DNA of 9,905 nt from Oligoflexales bacterium (GTDB lineage: Bacteria > Bdellovibrionota > Oligoflexia > Oligoflexales > Oligoflexaceae), in the NCBI GenBank assembly GCA_015232735.1, contig JADFZC010000070.1, positions 1 to 9,905 on the forward strand. Reading direction: 5' to 3'. Shown here one piece after another: positions 1 through 5,854 of this stretch (its first letter is position 1; every line of letters starts with the position of its first letter). A program made the position numbers and the translations under genes. The notes beneath the pieces are model-generated. The model was given only the letters and a program-made list of their open reading frames with translations. It ran no database searches and had not been told where the DNA came from.

Positions 1-801
1 CAGGAGATTTTTATCGCATTTCATTTTTTCCGCAAGGCACTCCAGAAAGTCTCTAAGTGAAACCGGACTTCCCGAACAGGCGTTGTAAATTCCGGTACTG
101 GTTTCCGAGAGCCCTTCAAGGACCGACCTGTAAATCATGACAAGGTCGTCAATGAAAATAAAATCCCTCTTTTGGGTGCATGGCGTAAGATCGACCGCCC
201 TTCCGTTTCTGAGACTGTCAAAAACCGCCGGTATCAGCCTTTTCGGTTCATCAAAACAGCCGAAGGGAATAAAAATCCGAAGCACGGCTGTCGGGATATT
301 CAGTTCCCTTGCAAGGGCTATCGACCGCAGGGACGTGGTCAGCTTCGACAGCCCATACGGAGTATTTGGAACACATGCTATCGATTCACACAGCGCCAAG
401 TCCGAATTTCCATACTCCATCGAGGAACCGGTGACAATCACCTTTTCGACATCATATTTTTTAAAAAGATTGTAGCACTCTTTCAGGCAAAAGAGGTTGG
501 TTTGCAGGGACTCCTCCAGATTATAATCCAGACTGCTGTAATTTTTTGCATATCCGGCATGGTGTATCCAATGGTCGGGCCTGCATCCTCTCAGAGCCTT
601 CTCCACGGAATCCTTATCCAAAATGTTCATACAGATAATCTCAACGTCAGATTTGATACTGTCAAGCCTCAGCCTGCGAAGACCTTCATAGTCCCAAGGC
701 TCCCTGGTACATGTTCCAATCACTTGATAATATCTTGAAAATTTTTTTGCCAGATGACATCCGACAAAACTGCTGACGCCGGTAATCAGGACTTTTTTCA
801 T
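1..801 (-). CDS. NAD(P)-dependent epimerase/dehydratase (extended SDR), 3' end outside window
   Basis: The first 267 residues are visible; the C-terminus lies beyond the left edge. Residues 4-17 (VLITGVSSFVGCHL) form the N-terminal Rossmann nucleotide-binding loop; the middle glycine of the usual GxxGxxG is Ser11, leaving G8 and G14. An HHAG segment (residues 80-83) sits at the usual second glycine motif. S126/S127 (VTGSSMEYG) and Y149-x3-K153 (YGLSK) match the catalytic Ser and Tyr/Lys of extended short-chain dehydrogenases. RDFIFIDDL (212-220) matches the RDF-x-[YF]-V-x-D-[DL] motif typical of nucleotide-sugar epimerases, 4,6-dehydratases and 4-ketoreductases. The family acts in the cytoplasm on NDP-sugars, for example for LPS or glycan precursors; the exact substrate cannot be read from the sequence. 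The start is ATG 801-799 with a weak upstream GGGA; an ATG 9 nt earlier in frame hits a stop. Transcription is in the same direction as the repeat lipoprotein upstream, with a 159-bp gap. Confidence 0.9.
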   Translation of the reverse strand, partial: MKKVLITGVSSFVGCHLAKKFSRYYQVIGTCTREPWDYEGLRRLRLDSIKSDVEIICMNILDKDSVEKALRGCRPDHWIHHAGYAKNYSSLDYNLEESLQTNLFCLKECYNLFKKYDVEKVIVTGSSMEYGNSDLALCESIACVPNTPYGLSKLTTSLRSIALARELNIPTAVLRIFIPFGCFDEPKRLIPAVFDSLRNGRAVDLTPCTQKRDFIFIDDLVMIYRSVLEGLSETSTGIYNACSGSPVSLRDFLECLAEKMKCDKNLL

Positions 802-839
802 AACATTCCCATAATTTGTTATTTTTAATAGAAAATTAC

Positions 840-867
840 ATTATCACCAAACCTGTGGCATTTGCAA
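840..867 (-). promoter_or_regulatory. Possible sigma70-type promoter for the epimerase gene
   Basis: On the minus strand TTGCAA (862-867) and GATAAT (840-845) are spaced by 16 bp, about 40 bases upstream of the epimerase start. The -10 matches TATAAT in five of six positions, the -35 matches TTGACA in four. The surroundings are AT-rich, so chance matches are likely. Confidence 0.35.
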
Positions 868-960
868 AAAAAAATCATTGTCATGAGAATTGAATATGTC
901 AGGCAATATGGTTGTTTAAAGCAACGTTATGCGATTATCCTGTCATTAATGCTCTGAGAC

Positions 961-3900
961 TTATGGAGCGTATTCAATTGAATTATAGAAATATGGCGAC
1001 TCTTCGTTGTCCTTTGTCACATATCTGACAAAAATTGTCTTCGTTCCGGAACTTACAGGGCTGCCGCTGAGAGTGTAGGTTGTTGATGCGGCTGCCGGCC
1101 TGAGAAGCGCGCTGTCGAGGTCCTCCGCAGACTCGGCGATCTTCATCCACCGCGCTGAAGGGGGAGGGGTAAGCGTAAGATTAAGCGTTGCCGAACTTGT
1201 GGTTGCGGCATTGTCGTTTATCACAAGCGTCAGCATCGCCGACGGGAACAGGTCGAGAATGATGGTGTCCGAATAAATCGTGCTGGGCTCTCCGTCTTCC
1301 GAAACAAACTGAACAAATGCGGAAAAATTGCTTGAATTCCCCTCAAGAGTCCAATCCTCAAGCGGTGAGAGGGCCCTGAACGGGGAATCAGGAATTGCCT
1401 CGATAGAGGATGCAATCCTCATCTGCCGCGCCATGGGCGGTATCAGAATGTTCAAATGGGCATCACGCGTGAAAGCGAAAGCGTCTCCGTCATTGATCGC
1501 CACGCCTCCAAGATCGACAGGAAACGGGTCATACACAATGGTATCCGAGTATAAGGAGCTCAGTTCCCCGTTTTCAGTTATAAACTGCAAAAACACTGTG
1601 AAATTGCGTCCGACCCCCTCGAGTATCCAGTTCTCCAGGGATGATAGTGCCCTGAACGGAGTTGTAAGGATAGCATCCGTTGATGAAGCCAGCCGCATCT
1701 GACGGGCCCTCGGCGGAACAAGGATATTTAGAAGAACCCGCCGGCTCCCGGTTATGGGCTCCCCGTTATTGATCGCAATCCCTCCGAGATCCACCGGGAA
1801 CGGATCATAGATGATTTCTCTCATTGTAAAGGGACTCACATCGCCATAAATATTCCTGAACCGTACACAGATTGTATGGACACCCAATTCATAGACCATG
1901 AAATGCGCTATCGGCTCAACGGGTCTGAAACGGTCGCCAGGTCCTCCTATCAGGTTTCCATCGACAATACTGCAGCTTCTCGCGCCAAACTCCATAGCGA
2001 CAGCTTCGGAGATTTCCATCTGGGTGGCTGCGGCCGGCGGCCTGATCGAGAGCATGAGCGAGGGGATCGGGGTCACAGCCTCTCCATTGTTGATTATAAA
2101 CGATCCGGGATCGAAACCATATGGATCGACAAGGATTTGCTGGGAGTTTGTGGATCCCTTATTGTCGGCTGGATCGGCATACTGGAGATAAATGGTCCTT
2201 AACCCGATTCCCGAAAGGAAAAATCGTATTTTCTTCTCGGTAGGGATCTCTATAAAAGGCTTTTCCATGATGACAAGCGGGTCCTCATCAATACGGTAGG
2301 CCGCAACTCCCTTCGGAACCTTCAGTGTTATGATAACCTCGCGGCTGTTTGTAACGGGAGCTCCGTCGTTGATGTAGAAAGCGGTGAGATCAGGTTCAAA
2401 TTCCTTTACGACGGTGCTTCGCTGATAGACCCTGCTCGTTATGCCGTCCTTGTCCCGAAACTGTATGAATACTGTTTTGAAACCCGCCTGAAGGAATACA
2501 AAATCGACCTCGTCCTTGACGCTGATGAACGTATTGGTATACTGCTGGCGCGCTCCGGTCAAAACAACCCCGCCTCCCAGAAAATTGGTGTTTATGATAT
2601 CCTCTTCATAAATTCGCATTTCCACGGCATTTTCAGGGGGATTGACCTTGATCTTCATCTTGAGGCCATAGACCTCCTCTCCGCCATCGCCAATAGTAAA
2701 GACATCCTCGTCCTTCAGCGTGGTGGGGAAGGGGACTATGCGCACCGATGCCTTGTATATGGCACTTAGGACACCCTCGGCCGTCTTGAACTGGCAGTAG
2801 ATGTCGCGGAGGCTGTTTTCCTCCATGCTGTTTTCCTTCATATCCTCGGCACGTTTAATTGAGAAGGTATATTTGAACTGGCTCTGCACCTTGAAGAAGG
2901 GAGTATCGCTGCCTGTTCTGAAACTACCCAGATCCTCCGAAATCCTCATCATGGTGGCAGCGTTCGGGGGATTGATATGCAATGTTACCGCCCTTGATTT
3001 TACCTCCTCCGATCCATCCTCGATAGTGATGGCGCCTGTCTCGAAGAAAGGATCTGTCGAGACCGTCGCAGAAAGAGGGTCGGAGATTTTGTCTTTTTTC
3101 TCGCTTGCAAACTGGTAATAGAGGGTATGGCTTCCGGGTCCCGGAAAATCATAACTGACGTCGCTGCTTATCGGATTCCATTTTGTTTCGGGAAGCTTTG
3201 CGCTCTGGTCGTGAAAACGGATGAACCTGGCATGTCCGCTTTTTATCACCTTGAAATCGCGGCGGTACGGCTGCCCCGGCACAAGTGGCCTTGTAGACTG
3301 GTTTTGCGGTATCGAGACAAGGACTCCCGCAACAGTCTCCTTTGGAAAGACCAGAATCGGATAGGACAGCTCGATACTCTCCCCGGCATTGACGATCACC
3401 TCCGTGGAGGATACCGACGTATCATCGCCAAACGCGTATATCTTCACAATCCCGGAGGGAATATCTGAAAATGAAAATTGCCCCAGATCATTGCTGATTA
3501 TCTCAGACCTGTGGGTCGCAAGCCGTATTCTCGGCGCGACTTCGCTTTCGCCGATGGCGTTTTTCATTTTCACGACGCCTGAAAGATTTGCGGGCCGTCC
3601 AAGGACAATGGTCCCCACATCTTTTGTACCAGCCGTCTCATAATCTATAGTCGCGCTGCGCCCCGCGATTTTTCCGTCAGCGCTCTCATATTCGGCATAA
3701 AGCTGAAAAGTACGGTCAAACGCCTCCCTGTATGTAAATTCCTCCCTTGCACGAACCTCCGCGAGTTTTGTCTGATCCATCGAAAAAACAAAAAGGCCGC
3801 TATCGTCGCTTGATCCCATGGCATCTGAAATTCCCGACACGTAGATACCGGCTCCCTTGACGGGCGATCCATCCCGGCTGAGCACATAACCTCTTATTTC

Positions 3901-4053
3901 AAGTCCGGACGTATTTTCAGACCTTGACTGTGATTTTGAACCTGACTTCTGACAGGATGAAGTCAAAAGTGAAATAAAGACCGTAATCAGGAAGACTGAA
4001 GGAATCCTGAGTTTTATAAATGAAATTTTTACGGTTCTCGAAGAAAACAACAT
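961..4053 (-). CDS. Large Ig-like repeat lipoprotein with N-terminal carboxypeptidase-regulatory-like domains
   Basis: A 1030-residue predicted exported lipoprotein, probably envelope or surface attached; function unknown. The preferred start is ATG 4053-4051: it has GGTG five bases upstream and gives a 33-residue signal peptide with a basic n-region (R7, K9, K14, R16), a hydrophobic core and Cys34 after L-T-S-S (a relaxed lipobox). An in-frame ATG at 4224 would add 57 residues ahead of the signal peptide and is disfavoured. After a Ser/Lys linker, residues 50-92 and 155-209 look like carboxypeptidase-regulatory-like beta sandwiches (I-x-G-x-V ... D-x-x-G-x-F-x-F). A degenerate repeat (254-334) is followed by seven Ig-like repeats starting near 338, 446, 555, 647, 754, 846 and 938. 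Each has I-[NE]-[ND]-[GN] early, then L-x-[IL]-x-[PV]-P-x-A-x-x-[MY]-R-[IL], and ends T-[IV]-[FY]-x-[QR]-[FY]. No catalytic motif is visible. Such repeats usually act as stalks or adhesive modules (inference). Confidence 0.85.
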   Translation of the reverse strand: MLFSSRTVKISFIKLRIPSVFLITVFISLLTSSCQKSGSKSQSRSENTSGLEIRGYVLSRDGSPVKGAGIYVSGISDAMGSSDDSGLFVFSMDQTKLAEVRAREEFTYREAFDRTFQLYAEYESADGKIAGRSATIDYETAGTKDVGTIVLGRPANLSGVVKMKNAIGESEVAPRIRLATHRSEIISNDLGQFSFSDIPSGIVKIYAFGDDTSVSSTEVIVNAGESIELSYPILVFPKETVAGVLVSIPQNQSTRPLVPGQPYRRDFKVIKSGHARFIRFHDQSAKLPETKWNPISSDVSYDFPGPGSHTLYYQFASEKKDKISDPLSATVSTDPFFETGAITIEDGSEEVKSRAVTLHINPPNAATMMRISEDLGSFRTGSDTPFFKVQSQFKYTFSIKRAEDMKENSMEENSLRDIYCQFKTAEGVLSAIYKASVRIVPFPTTLKDEDVFTIGDGGEEVYGLKMKIKVNPPENAVEMRIYEEDIINTNFLGGGVVLTGARQQYTNTFISVKDEVDFVFLQAGFKTVFIQFRDKDGITSRVYQRSTVVKEFEPDLTAFYINDGAPVTNSREVIITLKVPKGVAAYRIDEDPLVIMEKPFIEIPTEKKIRFFLSGIGLRTIYLQYADPADNKGSTNSQQILVDPYGFDPGSFIINNGEAVTPIPSLMLSIRPPAAATQMEISEAVAMEFGARSCSIVDGNLIGGPGDRFRPVEPIAHFMVYELGVHTICVRFRNIYGDVSPFTMREIIYDPFPVDLGGIAINNGEPITGSRRVLLNILVPPRARQMRLASSTDAILTTPFRALSSLENWILEGVGRNFTVFLQFITENGELSSLYSDTIVYDPFPVDLGGVAINDGDAFAFTRDAHLNILIPPMARQMRIASSIEAIPDSPFRALSPLEDWTLEGNSSNFSAFVQFVSEDGEPSTIYSDTIILDLFPSAMLTLVINDNAATTSSATLNLTLTPPPSARWMKIAESAEDLDSALLRPAAASTTYTLSGSPVSSGTKTIFVRYVTKDNEESPYFYNSIEYAP
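964..3042 (-). repeat. Seven tandem Ig-like domain repeats within the lipoprotein gene
   Basis: Seven protein repeats of about 90-107 residues share an N-terminal [INV]-[ND]-[DN]-G strand, a central P-P-x-A-x-x-M-[RE]-[IL]-x-[ES] strand and a C-terminal aromatic-Q/R-F strand followed by G-x-x-S and D-P-[FY]. Most are well diverged, so they are old. They resemble the widespread bacterial Ig-like repeat of the 'INDGAxYTxSxxVTLTL...MRxSND...KTVYVQFKDxAGN' kind. Confidence 0.8.
1249..1794 (-). repeat. Most recent repeat pair in the Ig-like array (92-residue period)
   Basis: Domains five and six (1525-1794 and 1249-1518 on the minus strand) align without gaps over 92 residues with about 55 identities, including VDLGG, ARQMR, PFRALS and YSDTI. 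This is much closer than any other pair in the array and indicates a later duplication of one domain. Confidence 0.75.
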
Positions 4054-4207
4054 TATTGCACCAAAAAACGACATCATGAAAGATACTGCAAACTGCATTA
4101 AAGAAACATTGCAACGAAACAAATTCATACTTCGATCAGAAATCAGGTCTGATAATCTAAAATGGAAATACAACAAACAGGCCTGACCCGTTGTCTTCGT
4201 ATGTTTA

Positions 4208-4224
4208 TGCAAAATACAGGCCAT
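4208..4224 (-). promoter_or_regulatory. Candidate sigma54 (-24/-12) promoter for the Ig-like repeat lipoprotein
   Basis: The minus strand reads ATGGCCTGTATTTTGCA. GG and GC are separated by exactly 10 bases, the -12 box TTGCA is perfect, and TGGC and the G of the -24 box match; four of the 14 specified positions of YTGGCACGRNNNTTGCW do not. It predicts transcription starting near 4197, leaving a leader of about 140 bases before the preferred ATG at 4053. The first ATG of the long frame (4224) lies inside this element, which argues against that start if the promoter is real. Confidence 0.4.
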
Positions 4225-4349
4225 GAATCCCCAGGGATTTTTCGTCCTTTAATGTTTTCAGGTAGCATGTGGTAATTTTAGAAGGAATCCGGATACCCCA
4301 AATGTTTTTGGTTCTTTTTGTTCTTAAGGTGTCTGCAATTTGGCTGTCA

Positions 4350-4373
4350 GCTTGCCGGATTCAGAGGGCAAGC
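4350..4373. repeat. Inverted repeat, 7-bp arms GCTTGCC/GGCAAGC
   Basis: Perfect 7-bp arms at 4350-4356 and 4367-4373 flank a 10-base loop. There is no T-run after it on either strand, so it does not look like a terminator. It could be an operator or structured RNA, or chance. Confidence 0.4.
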
Positions 4374-4483
4374 AGTTGTCAGTCGCCAGTTCTCCATATA
4401 CAGACCAAGATTTGATAAGGTTAACTCATTAATAAAAGATAAAAAAAATGCCAAGAAACGCAAATACGACCACCGTTGCCGCT

Positions 4484-4525
4484 CCATAGCCAAGGCTCTG
4501 GCCAAGCGAGACCGGAAAGCTATGG
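4484..4525. repeat. Nested inverted repeat (CCATAGC/GCTATGG with inner stem)
   Basis: Outer 7-bp arms CCATAGC (4484-4490) and GCTATGG (4519-4525) enclose a second stem, GGCTC against GAGaCC with one bulged A, around a 9-base loop. The nested pairing is more than a simple palindrome and could fold as an RNA arm. There is no T-tract on either side. Confidence 0.45.
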
Positions 4526-4580
4526 CCAATCCATTTTCAGCCAGCACATCAATACTTGTCATAGTGGCTCAATATCTGTA

Positions 4581-4610
4581 CCACCGAAATCCCCTTATCG
4601 TTTCGGATGG
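4581..4610. promoter_or_regulatory. Imperfect palindrome, candidate activator (enhancer) site
   Basis: CCACCGAAA (4581-4589) is mirrored by TTTCGGATGG (4601-4610) with one extra base in the right arm; the core CCGAAA-N11-TTTCGG is perfect. Its centre lies about 140 bp upstream of the start predicted from the 4711-4727 promoter, in the range where sigma54 enhancer-binding proteins normally bind. The role is inference from position and symmetry. Confidence 0.4.
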
Positions 4611-4710
4611 CCTATTTTCAACACCATATTTAATGTCATGAACCAGGGCAAAAAATGGTACCGGTAAATTTAACCTCCAGGATCACAAACAATTATATGA
4701 ATATTCACCG

Positions 4711-4727
4711 TTGGCATGACTGTTGCT
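4711..4727 (+). promoter_or_regulatory. Strong sigma54 (-24/-12) promoter match upstream of the Cys-rich lipoprotein
   Basis: TTGGCATGACTGTTGCT matches YTGGCACGRNNNTTGCW in 13 of 14 specified positions, with GG and GC spaced by 10 bases as sigma54 requires. It predicts a start near 4738, giving a leader of about 30 bases that contains the GGAGGA ribosome site before ATG 4768. Both match quality and location fit; no activator gene is in view. Confidence 0.65.
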
Positions 4728-4754
4728 CAAATGAAAACTGCAGGACACAAATTT

Positions 4755-4760
4755 GGAGGA
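4755..4760 (+). promoter_or_regulatory. Ribosome binding site GGAGGA that decides the start at 4768
   Basis: GGAGGA lies seven bases before ATG 4768. A TTG at 4753 is in frame but overlaps this site and would put MEEEK before the signal peptide, so ATG 4768 is the better start. Confidence 0.85.
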
Positions 4761-4767
4761 AGAAAAA

Positions 4768-5529
4768 ATGAATAAAAAAACAGGATACAGATGGCTTTCA
4801 ATATATTTTCTTTTAACAGCCTTTGGACTGGGATCAATCGGCTGCACAAACGGAAACGCTCTTTTCAAGGGGTCGTCACCATCAAAGGGCAGCGACAAGC
4901 CATCGGATTCACAACAAGACAGTAACCAAGACAAGGAGTACGATAAAAGCGGCTATTCAGATCCAAAAGAGGATCCATATCAGGGGACGGCTGAATACGA
5001 ACAAAACCAGAAAACGTCAAACGACATTTCAAAAACCCCTTACGTTTTCTCGACTCCCAATAACGAAAGCGCTAAAGTGCCGGCCGACACAGGGATAAAC
5101 TCTGCCTTTGGCAGTCCACCCGCAACCTACCCTTACGGAAGCTTCCCCGGTCAAGTTACATCTTCAGGTGCGACAGGCAACACAGCAGCGCCGGAAATTG
5201 TCGATGGGATGGAAGTCTATTCCAATTGCAGCCTCTGTGTGAACCGCGCCAGGCAGCTATCCGCCCAGTGCGGCTTCACCGCCGATATCTCGAAAACCGT
5301 CAATCTTGGATTTTACAAGGTCGATCCAAGCCGCGGTCTCTGTGATATCCACTTTATGGCGAACATGTATGACGAAATCGCTGATCATGAAGGCCACGAT
5401 TCCATCCTGGGCAACCAGGTGGCACTATACTGTCCATGCCAGTGCGGATGGGCCAGTCAGGAATCTGATGGTTATGGCTATGATAATGGCTATAATTATG
5501 ATGAATATTGGCTGTCAGGCAAGATGTGA
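4768..5529 (+). CDS. Small Cys-rich lipoprotein of unknown function
   Basis: A 253-residue predicted lipoprotein. MNKK and a hydrophobic stretch (residues 9-25) lead to Cys26 after G-S-I-G, a relaxed lipobox. Residues 27-145 are a low-complexity linker rich in Ser, Asp, Lys, Gln, Pro and Thr, probably disordered. Residues 146-228 form the only compact part, with seven cysteines: C154-x2-C157, C168, C192, and C222-x-C224-x-C226, plus H195, H207 and H210 around a D-H-E-G-H-D segment. These could make disulfides or bind a metal; an odd number of Cys leaves one free or for an intermolecular bond. The tail (233-248) is Tyr/Gly/Asp-rich (YGYDNGYNYDEYW). I do not recognise the family. The gene stands alone behind a sigma54-type promoter, with a terminator-like hairpin after it. 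Confidence 0.85.
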   Translation: MNKKTGYRWLSIYFLLTAFGLGSIGCTNGNALFKGSSPSKGSDKPSDSQQDSNQDKEYDKSGYSDPKEDPYQGTAEYEQNQKTSNDISKTPYVFSTPNNESAKVPADTGINSAFGSPPATYPYGSFPGQVTSSGATGNTAAPEIVDGMEVYSNCSLCVNRARQLSAQCGFTADISKTVNLGFYKVDPSRGLCDIHFMANMYDEIADHEGHDSILGNQVALYCPCQCGWASQESDGYGYDNGYNYDEYWLSGKM

Positions 5530-5559
5530 CAAAGGTCCGCAGCGGCGACCGGCTTTCAA

Positions 5560-5583
5560 AAAAATCAAGGATTTTTCTTTTTC
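5560..5583 (+). terminator. Possible rho-independent terminator after the Cys-rich lipoprotein
   Basis: AAAAATC (5560-5566) pairs with GATTTTT (5570-5576) across an AAG loop and is followed by CTTTTTC. The stem is AT-only except for one pair, so it is weak. A GC-rich pairing (5531-5556, AAAG..CTTT with inner CCG/CGG) just upstream may add structure. Confidence 0.4.
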
Positions 5584-5793
5584 AAAAAGCCATCCCCTGT
5601 TCCACCTGTGCCGTTTTCAGATCCATCCTCAGGCGAAATTCATCCTTTTTTTGTTCGAAAAAAACCAAATTCTTACCGAAAGGAAAGAATTGTATTGATT
5701 TATAAATTCAATCAAAAATTACAATCTTATAATATGAACTAAATTTTCAAAAAAATAATCCGCTATCTTCATTATAGATGATGGTTACCCACT

Positions 5794-5810
5794 TTGGCCT
5801 GATATTTTCA
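5794..5810 (+). promoter_or_regulatory. Weak -24/-12-like element upstream of the giant repeat lipoprotein
   Basis: TTGGCCTGATATTTTCA matches YTGGCACGRNNNTTGCW in 11 of 14 specified positions, but the near-invariant G of the -12 box is T. Its distance to the start codon (45 bases) is close to that of the 4711-4727 element to its gene (41 bases), and it shares TGGCCTG with the minus-strand element at 4208-4224. Activity is uncertain. Confidence 0.25.
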
Positions 5811-5837
5811 AGACATTTTGCGGCAGGGAACATCAAA

Positions 5838-5844
5838 AGGGGTG
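5838..5844 (+). promoter_or_regulatory. Ribosome binding site AGGGGTG for the giant repeat lipoprotein
   Basis: A purine-rich AGGGGTG sits 10 bases before ATG 5855, slightly farther than usual. No other start gives an intact signal peptide. Confidence 0.65.
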
Positions 5845-5854
5845 CATTAAGATA

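Larger units (their letters stand above)
4225..4710. other. Non-coding divergent intergenic region with inverted repeats
   Basis: Frames here either lack a ribosome site, start at TTG without support, or run through hairpin arms, so I see no credible gene. The region holds three inverted repeats (4350-4373, 4484-4525, 4581-4610), an 8-bp perfect palindrome TACCGGTA (4659-4666), and a weak -35-like TTGATA at 4412 followed by AT-rich sequence. It separates two divergently transcribed lipoprotein genes and is long enough to hold activator sites for both. Confidence 0.6.
5530..5854. other. AT-rich intergenic region before the giant repeat lipoprotein
   Basis: No credible gene is seen. The left part holds a terminator-like hairpin (5560-5583). 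The middle is very AT-rich and contains a perfect TATAAT (5728-5733) without a good -35 at the usual distance. The right part holds a -24/-12-like element (5794-5810) and the ribosome site of the next gene. Confidence 0.6.

Noticed and set aside
866..874. A T9 run on the minus strand between the repeat lipoprotein and the epimerase, looking like a terminator tail
   Set aside because: The preceding minus-strand sequence gives only a 4-bp pairing (ATTG/CAAT) around a long loop, so there is no stable stem.
4347..4562. Minus-strand frame of 71 codons with a hydrophobic stretch
   Set aside because: No ribosome site before its ATG, and the coding sequence would consist largely of hairpin arms; no recognisable protein features.
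4318..4641. Plus-strand frame of 107 codons with a Lys/Arg-rich middle
   Set aside because: It starts at TTG with no ribosome site, has uneven composition, and runs through the inverted repeats of the intergenic region.
5728..5733. Perfect TATAAT as a sigma70 promoter for the giant lipoprotein
   Set aside because: No acceptable -35 at 15-19 bp and the surroundings are extremely AT-rich, so a chance match is likely; kept only as a remark on the intergenic region.
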